Assembly: GCA_933228675.1 (NCBI GenBank)
Contig: OW121741.1
Location: forward strand, 60,024,363-60,088,362
Length of the DNA stretch: 64,000 nucleotides
DNA from: Stomorhina lunata
Lineage: Eukaryota; Arthropoda; Insecta; Diptera; Rhiniidae
Reading direction: 5' to 3'
This document shows positions 11,194 to 21,760 of this stretch, piece by piece. Position numbers and translations under genes: made by a program. Each line of letters opens with the position of its first letter. The stretch's first letter is position 1. The notes under the pieces are model-generated. The model searched no databases, was not told the origin of the DNA, and saw nothing but the letters and a program-made list of their open reading frames with translations.

Positions 11194-13225
11194 ATGGAGA
11201 CTTTCAGCTATAAAGAATTGGCCGAAGAATATTTAAAAAACAAAAATAAAGATGATGTTCTAAGCCATATTCAAACAAAACTGAACATAAATAGTATCAA
11301 CATTGAAACACAACTGGAAATTAAAAACAAAGTATCTAATTTCGTCAAAACATTGAATAGATACTACAAGGAAGTTGACTTTAGTAAAAGTAAATTTTAT
11401 AAGCGCTTTGCGAATTGGTTAAAAGGTGAACTCCGTATCCAGGTCATTTCAGAAACAACAAATGTTGGGAGTTGTGGAAGACCACAAAATCCGCTAGATA
11501 ACTGTAGCGATAGATCTAAGAGACGAAAACTAAAGAATTTAAATGAAGAAATCGTATGTGAAAACATTAAAGATAGTTTTCTGCATAAACTTCGATCAGA
11601 AAAACAATTAGCGAAAGTGGATATCATTCAGAAAGTCCTTTCTGCTAGTCCGGTGAGAACAAAACGGGTTCTTAAAAGCATTCCAACACCAAACGAGGAA
11701 AAACAGTTTACAAACGAGGATACACTTGCATTATTTCTGGATTTAAAGCTAACAAAACACCAGTATACTCAACTCAGTTTGCGCGCGAACGAAAAAGGCT
11801 CAAATTTATACCCGTCATATCATCACATAATTGCAGCTAAAAAGGACTGCTATCCTCCAAAGGAATCTATGAAAATCACACCAATTTCTGCACAGGTACA
11901 ACTGCAAGCTCTACTTGATCATACAGCTGAAAGGTTGCTGCAAAAGTTGCTGATTTAAAAAAACATGGAAACTGCAATTTAACTCTTTTTTTTTGTAAAT
12001 GGAGATGCGATGGATCTTCAGGACAAAAACAATATAAACAATTTTTATTTGAAGATATTTCTGACACAGATATGTTCATGGTGTCATTTGTGCCATTGCG
12101 ATTAATAAAGAACTTAGAAGACTCGGAACCTTCGTCCAGCACAATGCAAACAAATTTTATTTGGAAAAATCATACTCCATCGTCAACAAAGTACTGCAGA
12201 CCAATAAAATTTGAATTTAAAAAGGAAACTCATGATACCATTAAGAATGAAATAAGTGACATCAGAGCTCAAATTTCAACACTAAAGCCATTAGAGTTAG
12301 AGATAGATGAACATACTATTAAATTGAATTATCAATTAATACTTTCAATGATAGACGGAAAAACTGCCCAGGCTTTGACTGATACAAAAGCTTCATCCAG
12401 CTGTATTATATGTAAAACAACATCAAGTCAGTTAAACCAAGAACCTACAAAGTCACTATATAGTATTGATGCATTTGAATTTGAATCATCACCGCTACAT
12501 ACGAGAACAAGATTTATAGAACACATACTGAAAATTAGCTATGATTTGGACTTCAGATCTTCAGGATCAGTAAGAAATAATGACACCAACAAAGAGAAAA
12601 GAAAATTGAAAAAGAAACAAGTTAATGATGCATTTCTCAAACACGGGTTAATTATAGATCAACCAAAACAAGGATCAGGCAATACAAACGATGGCAATAC
12701 CGCAAGAAGATTCTTTTTAGATCCCGAAACTACATCTGATATAACAGGTGTTGATATAGATCTTATTTCAAGATTTAAAACAATTACTGAAGTACTTGCG
12801 TGCAATGAACAAATTAATGCTAAAAAATTTGGTGATTATGCCAAGGAAACTGTTGCTATATATACATCCAAATACAATTATAGAAATATGTCATAAAGTT
12901 CTTTATCATGGAGAAGATGTCATTAACCACCATTTATTACCAATTGGAGATTTATCAGAGGAAGCCCAGGAAAAATGAAATAAGGATTACAGATTTTACA
13001 GAGAACATAATACCAGAAAAACGTCACGAAGTTCTACAAATGAAGACTTATTTCACATATTATTAGCAAAGTGAGATCCATTCATCTCTAGCATTCAAAG
13101 TCAATGGAAAGTAAATCCTTCGGACCTAAGTGCCGAAGTTATATCACTGCTACAGAACAGCAGTAATACAGAGCAAAATATAAAATATTTACAAGAAATA
13201 TTCCAGCCAAATAAACAATAATTAT
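11194..13225 (+). pseudogene. RAG1/Transib-type DDE transposase, broken
   Basis: Two long frames (11194-11958 and 12072-12896) and a third segment to about 13,200 together resemble RAG1-like and Transib transposases. Landmarks: first acidic site in WRCDGSSGQ (Asp codon 12009-12011), in the second frame upstream of its Met; second in SMIDGK (12354-12356); a CX2C pair (SCIICK); GNTARRFF, comparable to the RAG1 segment GNFARKL; then HKVLYHG, LPIGDLSEEAQE (likely catalytic Glu codon 12958-12960) and EHNTRKTSRSSTNED. It would cut and paste DNA between TIRs. Frames shift at about 11,960 and 12,890, and stops lie at 12,976 and near 13,070, so it is inactive. Confidence 0.75.
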
Positions 13226-13344
13226 ACATTTGAGTGCAATAAAGTATACAAATATTAAATATTATTTTATTTATCTACAATCTATTTATGACTACAAATA
13301 AATATATTTAAGGAAAAATTAAGTTACACTCTTTTATTTAAAAA

Positions 13345-15768
13345 CAAGTAAGAGTGGTATATTCGGCTTTGCCGAATCTTGGATACCCTTCACCAATGGT
13401 GTTCCAAAAGTACTTAATGTAATTCGTAGCAATATTTGGTTATACTAGTATTATATGCAAAGAGTCTTTAAAATTAAGAGTCGGAAAACGAAAACCTTTT
13501 CGGTGGCGTCATCATCTAGAATAGTTATGCACCCAAAGGTTAGGTTGGGCAGGTGGCTGATGTCTAGGGAAGCTTCACTTGGGTTCTAAAGTGGTCCCTT
13601 TGTGAAAGATAATGATTACTAGACTACAAGTAGAGAATGCATATTTAAGCCAGCCAGTAGCTTCGAAATAAAATAGACACATATTTTACGAACATTTAAA
13701 AAAGTTCGATAGACCAGATAAACCATGCAGAAAAGATGCTTCAAAATGCAGATGCCCTTAGATTTGCAATAGCACATCGATTTGATAAAGTTTAAGTATT
13801 CTGACATGCAACCCAAAAACGCTGTGCCCAGTGAGGGTTGTGCACTTTAATTCGTACGAATTATCCAACTAGTAAAAGTTCTTGATTAGTTATGTAAAAC
13901 TCTGAAGTTAGCGGACTGATTTAGGTCAAAGCTTTAACAATGATTGTCAATGTATACAAGCCTTAAAATTATAGGGTATACACTCTTAGTTTTAGATACA
14001 TACGTGAAATATATAGCTTTTGAATGGATGGTTATCAGCTTTGTCGGAAAAGTTTACTTATTAATTTGAAGTTAGTTAATTAATTAAAATGAACACTTCA
14101 TCAATAATATTTGGGATGTATAGTTCTTTCGATCTGTCCGATGGATGTTTGGAAAGTTTTGCTCTAGTTCTTTGTGCAATTTTAATGTGATTTAATTAAT
14201 CAGCATTAAATCGATTCCCGGTCGGGTTTATATGGGAGATTTCACTAAATGTGAATAGAGCTCGCTCATTTTCAATATCGAACTTTTCAAGAGATCAGAA
14301 ATACTTTTGTCAAATGTTGTCCCTCTAGAAAGTTTATTTTAGGCGCTATTGTCCTGAATATCAATATAGTACAACGTCTTTTTACTAAATGTCATCATCG
14401 TATCTATTATAATTTTTCATTTATTAGCTACTAAGAGATTGCCTTAGGCGAAGTTATACGGGATCAATTGTCAAACGTGAACGGATTTCTCCCAATTGCA
14501 ATTAAAAAATTTAAATTTTTGTTGATATGTGAGATACTTACATACATATGTAGGTTTTGAACGGATAGCATTTTTGTACTTAATAGGAAGATTACCTATA
14601 ATTTGATGTATAATACATTCTCAAATGTTATCATAATGTTCAAAAGTCAGACACAAAATTAAGATAAATGCAGTGTGTCTGTCTGCTAAAACCAGATTTG
14701 TGGAGCTCCTGAATTGTCCCACCCTGAATTTCAACATTGTCGATCAAAACACCATCGCTTAAACGCTAAATTATATCTACCACAAATTACAGAATGCATC
14801 AGGATTTAGATAATCCCCTGCGAAGGACGCTATTAAACTTCATCAAAATAAACATCTGAGATATCGACAAAACAGGAGCTCCAAAAACTTGACTACAACA
14901 GAAAAAAGGACAGACAGGTAGACGGATGGACATGTAGACGGACGGATAAACAAACAGACGGACGGACGGGCAAACAAACAGACGGACGGACGGAGGTCGC
15001 GAAATCGATTCTTGTGCCGATTCTGAGTTGATCGGTACAATTTGAATGGTATTCATAATCAGATTTGTGGAGTATATATATCAGATTTTAGAAAATCCTC
15101 CCATAAAGAACGATGTCAAATTTCATCACAATCGGTCCATAAACACCTGAGATATCGCTGAAACAATACTTACAAAATGTAAACAAAATTTCTTAGACAC
15201 GTACTTTGGGCAATTTGCTGTACATCAAATGTAGTGTTATGGCGATATCTCAATTGTTTATAGACCGCTTTTGATAAAATTTAATAACGTGCTTGGTGGG
15301 GGAATTTCCTAAAATCTGATATAAAATTTATGTAGGTCCGTACTAAAGGAGGATAGTTTTTCCTATTTCTGCATTATTTTTTTCAACAAACATTCTCTAA
15401 TGTGTACTTTGGGCAATTTGCGATACATCAAATTCAGTGTTTTGGCGATATCTCAGTTGTTTATGGACCGATTTTGATAAAATTTTACAGAGTGCTTTGG
15501 GAAAATATTTCCTACAATCTGATATATAACATATTATCACATGTACACCAGGAGTATCTTTTTTCTCTTGTTATTTAAAAGTGTGTTTCAATCAAAAATT
15601 TTCAAATTTTCGTCTAATTTTTGGTATTTTTTCGATATTTTCGGTGTTTATAAACCGATTTTAATGAAATTTAATAGCGTTCATTGCGGGAGAATTTCCT
15701 AAAATCTGATATATAATTTATGTAAGTCCATCCTCCAGGGGCTTCAGAAACTTGATTTCAACAGACAG

Positions 15769-15818
<50 letters not shown>

Positions 15819-15959
15819 GGACATCGCTTAATCGATTCTCCTCCCGATTCTGAGTCGATCGGTATAATTTTTATGGGGTCTACGATTACTAATAAAAAAA
15901 TTACAAACGGAATCACAAACTTATAATACCCTTTCACCTATTGGTGAAGGGTATAAAAA
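13345..15959 (-). mobile_element. INE-1/DINE-1-like element, copy 2 (long subfamily)
   Basis: Same termini as copy 1: CAAGTAAGAGTGGTATATTC at the left, and the ACCCTTTCACC-TAT-TGGTGAAGGGT hairpin then ATAAAAA at the right. It contains a block (about 13,480-14,400, with CACCCAAAGGTTAGGTTGGG) absent from copies 1 and 3 but shared in inverse orientation with copy 4 and the 34.5-kb fragment. GACA/GACGG tracts lie at 14,904-14,998 and 15,763-15,822. It is nested inside the RAG1-like element. Frames at 14,799-15,056 just read the microsatellite. Confidence 0.75.
15763..15823. repeat. (GACA)n microsatellite core in INE-1-like copy 2
   Basis: About 15 GACA/GACG units in tandem, the GTCY core of the element on the opposite strand. 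Confidence 0.9.
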
Positions 15960-16341
15960 CTAGGTAATATGTAAGTATTATTAAGTATAAATTAAAATTT
16001 GGACCACCCTAATAAATATTCTGTAAATACCTCAACGAGAAAGGGGGCACCCTAAGTATAACAAAATATTAAATTGCTATCCAAGGTCGACTTATGGCCC
16101 AAATTTGAGCCAAATCGGTTAAGAGGAAGTGGGTCAAAAATGAGTTGACATATTTGAAACAAAATAAAAAAGAAAAACATCGAAAATTGAATTTCAAGCT
16201 TAAATTTCTTAAGAACCACTGTACCGATCTTAATAAAACCTACACTCGAAAAAGCTAAGGATGTTATCTATTGATTAAAAAAAGAACTACTAAAAAATCT
16301 TTAATAGTTAAAAAGTTACAGAGTTTTGGCCAATGAAAAAC

Positions 16342-16911
16342 GATTCTGAACCACTGTGCGACGTTGGTGAAAATAAAGTTCAAGAAATTGTGGCATGGTT
16401 AAAAGAACAAGACCATATGAAATCGGAGAGGGTAGCTTGTGGTTCAAAAACAAAGAAAAAATAATCTGTGGAAAATTTATTAGAAGTCATAGAACAATTA
16501 AAGACTTTGCCAGTAAAGACGGTTAAATTACAAGTAAAACCCCACCTGTTGCTGAAACCAGATCTTATCTTGCCTGATGTATATAAGGCAAAAGGATCAA
16601 TTAAACTTTTTGGCCGTGTTGTTATTGTAAAGACTACATATATGGTTCCTCTCGGTTCTAAAGGTACGGCTGTTGGAATATATCCTGTAAGTGATCCAAA
16701 TCCTGTGCGTTTAGAATGTGTTAAAGCTGTGGATAATTTTTATGAAGTTCTATTTGATAAACATATACCAAAGGGTAACGATATACATGGTATTGCACCA
16801 CAACGAGTGTACAAAGTACCAGAATCTTCCGTCCTATTAATATATATTCAAGATAACAATAGCCAAAACAACACCATCGCCATTATCTGCAAAATAAAAA
16901 AGAAATGTTAG
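16342..16911 (+). pseudogene. XRN1: XRN1 (pacman) pseudogene, part 2
   Basis: Homology resumes after the inserted transposon with EIVAWLKEQDHMKSERVACG, then after a TAA at about 16,463 ENLLEVIEQLKTLPVKTVK. Next come the SH3-like region of XRN1 (VKLQVKPHLLLKPD, RLFGRVVIVKT-like, YPVSDPNPVRLECV) and IPKGNDIHGIAPQRVYKVPES. It ends in unrelated sequence (SQNNTIAIICKIKKKC) at 16,911. There is no intron in this stretch either. It is the 3' continuation of the copy at 7763-10455. The long C-terminal tail of XRN1 is not seen. Confidence 0.85.
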
Positions 16912-18199
16912 ATTAATTATTTTTTTTTTAAGTAATAGTAAATTTTCTTACCTTTACCAAATTCTTTTACGAAGTACACGCGGCTCTTCTTCGTGACTTT
17001 TCCCACGCGTTGTTTTTTGACATTCCTCCTCCTCCTGTACCGAACAATGACGGCAATATAGCGTTTTTTTTTATTATCATAGTGTTTTTTTTTCAGGGCT
17101 GTATTTACGGCCAGTATTGCCGTGAAGTTTTTTATTGTTACTAGGGGTATTCACATATGTTTTCCCTCCCATCCAGAATCAATAGATTGACTTCCGGAGT
17201 GGTGGGGTTTGTCGTGTCCCCCTGACGGGTTAAGATTTTTTTTAACTAAAAAAGAAGAAGAACAAGGGCAATACTAAAAACATCTGGCCGAGGAACTTGT
17301 TGGAATAATGAAACTGAAAAAAAAGATGTCAGCCAGAGAAGAAAAAAAGGCGGGAGAAACGGAGGGGAATTAGGTAGGAATAGAAGAAGAAATTTTGGAA
17401 AAAGGGTCACTTTAGGGAATTATGTGAAAGAGGAGGAATGGTGAAGTGAGAAAAATAGAAAAAAAAAGGAAGTGTTATGTTAACTTTTTTTCATCTTAAT
17501 TATTTTTTTTTTTTTGCTTTAAATATATTTTATTTATTAAATTTAATTTTATAAAAAAAAAAACAATAAATAAAACACACACACAAAATATAACAAAATA
17601 ACACTTATTTCAAATAAATAAAACACACACACAAAATATAACAATATAACACTTATTTCAAACAAATAAAACACACACCACATAATAAACACACATTTAG
17701 ACAATTTACCAGAATTTACAAAAATTCTAAAAATACAAATAAATAAAAATAACTACTACAGTACAAAAATAAATAAAAGAAAATTACACAAAAAAAAAAC
17801 ATCCATAAACAAAATTATTAAACAAGAAACAGTTCCTGGAAGTTAAGTGCCGAGGAGTGGGTGATATTTAGCCCCCTGGTCCCATCAAGAAAAAAGCGTT
17901 GCAGCTCGGACGGACTTGACTGAGACCTTAACAGAAAAAAAATAAAAACAAGAAGCCGTTTTTTTTAGTATTTGGTGAGGGACGTGGTGAGAGCCCTTAA
18001 CAGCACGTATATCGGGACCGATCTACGGGTATTTTGGTTTCTTTTCTTTTTTGACAAAGCAAGTGCTTAGTACGGCTCTCGACTTGTTTTTATTTACGTA
18101 CAAAAGACCTTAACTAAAACTAAATCGAGCTATATGGTGGAATAAACGGTAAAATGGAGTAAAACAAACAGGTAAGTGAGCTAAGTTATTAAGTAAGGG
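16912..18199. other. Non-coding stretch: purine-rich block and minisatellite
   Basis: No gene is supported. Bases about 17,255-17,480 are almost pure purine on the + strand (GAAGAAGAA, AAAAAAGG, GAGGAGG runs). About 17,480-17,820 is A/T-rich. 17,821-18,180 is more balanced and holds a weak inverted pair (AAAAACAAG..AGCCGT against ACGGCTCTCGACTTGTTTTT) that may be a degraded MITE. Confidence 0.4.
17566..17690 (+). repeat. 48-bp minisatellite, about 2.5 units
   Basis: A unit beginning AATAAATAAAACACACACAC and ending AACACTTATTTCAA is repeated twice almost perfectly, followed by a shorter diverged third unit (AAATAAAACACACACCACAT). Confidence 0.8.
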
Positions 18200-18660
18200 T
18201 AGTTTTAGGGGCAGCTCCTAAAAATTAGGCCAAGGAACTGCCATGGAAGAGGGTGGGCAGGACAAGCAGCATAACACCAGCTGCAAACCCGAGAAAACAG
18301 AATGTTGCGATGTCCATGGACTAGCACATTCCCACATTTCAATAGATAGGAATTGAGGATTGGCATCTGGCCTCAAAAACTTTTTGATCAGCGACTTGTG
18401 GACGACTGATTTGGTGAACCGCACGCCCTCTACCGGCTTAGCCAGGCAAAGACCACCCTGCCAAGCGTTGCCAGTCAGTCCTCCACCGAGTCCGCCTCAA
18501 GAGTCCTTGACAATATGTAAGTGTATTTCCATCACTATAAGAGCAACTTTGCCAAGGAAAACCCTGAAATGTTCTTCCGTATGGTTAAGACATAATACCC
18601 CGTACTGAAAACGAAGGAATATTGGAACTAAAAGTGAACTTAGCAGACCAAAATAAAAAA
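18200..18660. other. Unrecognised, weakly coding-like remnant
   Basis: The open stretch 18,360-18,608 in one frame is not convincing. In another frame short runs look coding (for example HHYKSNFAKENPEMFFRMVK near 18,530). A related run, HHIKGNSAREFSKIFSHMVR, recurs near 18,910-18,975. The two are paralogous fragments of some repeat. No function can be assigned. Confidence 0.3.
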
Positions 18661-18689
18661 CAATACAAATTTAAAGTAACATTGTATTA

Positions 18690-18904
18690 TTGATCTCTTT
18701 ATTATTTATTCCATATTTATTCACTATTTATGTAATTATTTATTTCATAATTTAATTTAATCATTTCATTAAGTTATTTATTTCATTATTTATTTATTTG
18801 TGTAATTATTTATTTAATTATTATTTTATTTAATTATTTATTTAGTTATTTATTTTATTATCTATTTTATTATTTAATTAAATATTTATTTAATTCATTA
18901 TATA
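18690..18904. repeat. TTATTTA-rich low-complexity DNA
   Basis: Dominated by TTATTTA/TAATTTA words. The same run, introduced by TATTGATCTCTTTATTATT, appears at 33,243 onward, so it is a dispersed repeat rather than chance AT richness. Confidence 0.7.
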
Positions 18905-19206
18905 ATTAGCGTATTTCCATCACATTAAGGGCAACTCTGCCAGGGAATTCTCTAAAATATTCTCCCATATGGTAAGGACATCCCTTGCTAAAAATGAAGG
19001 AACATTGAAATTAAAAGGGTAACTATGCAGCCCAACATAGAATAAAATACGAATTAAAAGAAAAAATATTAAAACCGTCTGGGAAAAGTGGCACTCCAAC
19101 ACTAGGGGCTTAACTTCTAAATAAAAAATGATTACGGGCTAAGTATATCCCAAGGAGCAAAGAGTATATCCCAAGGAGCAATCCTTAATGTGATGGAAAC
19201 ACGCTA
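18905..19206. mobile_element. 302-bp inverted-repeat (MITE-like) element
   Basis: ATTAGCGTATTTCCATCACA (18,905 onward, about 26 bp in all) is inverted at 19,180-19,206 with one mismatch. An internal tandem pair AGTATATCCCAAGGAGCAA lies at about 19,143-19,180. Target duplication is not clear. No intact ORF. Confidence 0.5.
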
Positions 19207-19528
19207 ATTCTATAACTCCTTTCAAAATTAATTTTCCAGGCATATTTTTGAATATATAATGCACATAATTTTTTTAATTCAATCTAACTTTTTAAAGCTT
19301 TAATTCCATTGGATAATACTCATAAAACATTATAAAATCAAAAATATAACGGTAAATAAGAACATCTGATGTTATTTTTATTGCGCAAACATTTATTTGA
19401 CGCCTTTTAAATTGACTATATTCCTTTTTGTATTGTTGTTGTTGCAACGCATGTATTTATTTCAATTTTTTACGACTTGTTGTAGTAAATAATTACATTC
19501 ATTGTATGTGTTGTGATGTACGTGTGTT
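19207..19528. other. AT-rich spacer
   Basis: No gene or repeat recognised. It is the flank into which the Harbinger element inserted. Confidence 0.4.
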
Positions 19529-19797
19529 TTACAGCCAATCCCATGATATCGAACGTTCTTAATCTTTCGCATTGTTAACGACAAACAGCTGATTTGCGTC
19601 CCACTAACAGTCTTCAGTGCGACAAGTCGAACGAAAATCAATGCGAACGAAGCTTACGTTATTTCAGTACAAATTTGCGTCCCACTATGTCATTCATCTG
19701 TGAATTGCACGAAAACAAATGTCAAAATCAGTCACATGTGCTTTTGCTTTCGTTTGAACTCATATCAAAGATTCAAATATAAAAAATATACATCCAA

Positions 19798-20834
19798 ATG
19801 GAGAACAAAGGGTAAGTTAAACTTGTTGAAGGAATCATATGAAGATATCTAACATTTTCCATTCAAGCTTAAAAAAATCTACTATGCAGCAACTGCGTGC
19901 ATTGGTGAACTATATGGATGAAAATCCAGAATTTGCGGGGGGTTGTGTAGTGTTTGGTGGCTCAAGAATGTCGATAGAGGAGCAGTGGGCAGCTTTAGGG
20001 AGAAAATTGAATTCACTAGGGCCACCTGTGCGTTCCATTGTTGAGTGGAAAAAGGTGAGTTATAGTAAATATTTGGAAAGATATGTATACATTTTGAATT
20101 TTTTTTCTTATAGACCTGGGCTGATTTAAAGTCTCGCACCAAGAAAAAGATAGCAGAAAACAAAAGAAGTTTGAGCGAGACTGGAGGTGGTCTTTATAGT
20201 GCACATGCTTTAACAGAGTTAGAGCAAATAGTTGACCGAACATTGTTTTTGTCCAAAGCTGCTGCACCCGGTGGTAAATTATTTGGGTATAAAGAAAGCA
20301 ATGAAAACTCTGAGACTTCGGTTCAAAGTTTCTTTGTAGCTTTGACGAGCACACCACCCAGAAGCAACAAAAATGTAGCGGTGATAACTCCTACGAGAAA
20401 TCAGCAAATTGCTCAACAGACGCAAGAACAATCTACGCATCTTCAAAGCCAGCATCAAAAGCAAGCTATGCATAAGCCTACCCACCACCAACAACAAACT
20501 AAACAACCACCTCTATGCACTAAATCTCAACAGCTGCACAATCAAGTAGATGATTTTGTTGATGAGCTACCTAGCTGCTCTTCTGCAAAGAAAAAAAAAG
20601 ACAAGTGAAGATCAGCTATCACTCATTCATCGACAAATAAGGGTGGCTGAGGAATCACTTCATATAGCCAAAGAGCAGGTCCAATCCACAAACAAATTAG
20701 TTTTGGCTATGGATAGAATGGCAGATGCAGCCGAAGCAAGGGCAGAAGTGGCAAAGAAGAACGCGGAGACTCAAGCCAAAATTTTAGTGGCAATTGAGTC
20801 TCTTTTACTCCATTATTCGAAAAATAATGTTTAA
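19798..20834 (+). pseudogene. Harbinger Myb/SANT-like (MADF-like) protein, three exons, one frameshift
   Basis: I infer a 14-bp first exon (19,798-19,811), then intron 19,812-19,867, exon 19,868-20,054, intron 20,055-20,113 (GTGAGT...TATAG) and a last exon to 20,834. The joined start is MENKGLKKSTMQQLRALVNY. The N-terminal trihelix/Myb-SANT domain spans roughly residues 5-90 (LRALVNYMDENPEFAGG, then WKK and TWADLKSRTKKKIAENKRS). A Q/H-rich linker follows, then a coiled coil (LSLIHRQIRVAEESLHIAKE). In Harbinger elements this partner imports transposase and binds TIRs. The reading frame breaks in the A-run at about 20,588-20,600, from ...SSAKKKK to TSEDQLS. Confidence 0.8.
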
Positions 20835-20879
20835 GGGAAATATTTTCCACCTATGAATTAACAAAAATACTTACTTTTA

Positions 20880-21470
20880 AGTTTTTTTTTTTTTATAGAA
20901 AAATTTGTCAATGACAATATTTTTTATAAAAGAGCTTGTCCATGGCCATTTTTTATTGTAAAGAAAAATTTTTGTAGAGAAAAACTTGAACAAATTATTT
21001 CAATAGAAAAACCTACCAGGGAAAAATTTTTCTATAGAAAAGTTTGTTATAAAGAAGACCTTCTATAGAAAAATTTGCCTATGACAGGTTTTCTTATGCA
21101 TTTTCCTCTATAGAAAAACTTGCGATGAAAAATTTTTTCTATAGAATAACTATTATTATTAAATGCATTTAGTATTTAGCAATTTTTTAGTGCCTTCATA
21201 GAAAAATTTGTAATGTAAAGTTTTTTCTATAGAAAAACTAGCCATGGACAATATTTTCTATAGAAGAACTTGTCTATAAAAAATGTATCTATGTAAAAAT
21301 TTCCCGTGACTAGTTGTTCTATCGGAAAATTGATTCAAACCAAATTTTTCCTTGGATATAAAAACATCTCTAAGACAAATTTTCTAATTGGAAAGCTTGT
21401 CTACAATAATTTTTTCTACAGAAACATTTTTTTTTCTATAAAAAATTATCTTTTATAAAAACATCCAAAT
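20880..21470. repeat. Degenerate minisatellite between the two Harbinger genes
   Basis: The motif TTTCTATAGAAAAA-(C/T)TTG-N-C-ATG-ACA recurs about a dozen times at 35-45 bp spacing. Its core TTTTCTATAGAAAA is palindromic. It lies where the two convergent genes end. No coding potential. Confidence 0.7.
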
Positions 21471-21760
21471 ATTTTTAAGATACTTGTGTAAATGAAGTAG
21501 AAATTATTTTTTTTATTTAAAATAAGTACTATTTGAAGTAAGTACTATTTATTTAGTTCATATTCATAACAATTTTTGAATTAATAAATTATAATATTTT
21601 CAATAAATAGCGCTTGGTCTTTTAGTAAAATTTAAAATTACATAAAATTATTGTAAAAATCTTTCAGCATTGCGATTTGTCCAAGTATTTCGAGATCTGT
21701 AAATTTAATGTGAAATTAAAAAAAAAGTTGAATCAGAAATGAAGTGCAGAAATACATATT

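Larger units (their letters stand above)
10456..16341 (+). mobile_element. TIR DNA transposon with RAG1/Transib-like transposase, split by an INE-1-like element
   Basis: CATTGGCCAAAAC at 10461-10473 is exactly inverted at 16323-16335. The outer 5-6 bases (AATTT against AAAAAC) match imperfectly. GATTCT lies immediately outside both ends (10450-10455 and 16342-16347), a possible 6-bp target duplication. The XRN1 pseudogene stops at one end and resumes at the other, so the whole block is an insertion. Removing the nested 2.6-kb INE-1-like copy leaves about 3.27 kb. Bases 10474-11193 and 15960-16322 hold no gene. The superfamily comes from the transposase. The TIR does not start CACAATG like classical Transib, so the exact family is open. 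Confidence 0.65.

Noticed and set aside
14799..15056. Frame rich in VRLFVCPSVRLFV-type repeats resembling a low-complexity membrane protein
   Set aside because: It is microsatellite (GTCY)n read in frame. No independent coding evidence.
15763..15823. Regularly spaced short repeats that could suggest a CRISPR array
   Set aside because: Units are contiguous 4-bp microsatellite repeats without unique spacers, in a eukaryotic transposon.
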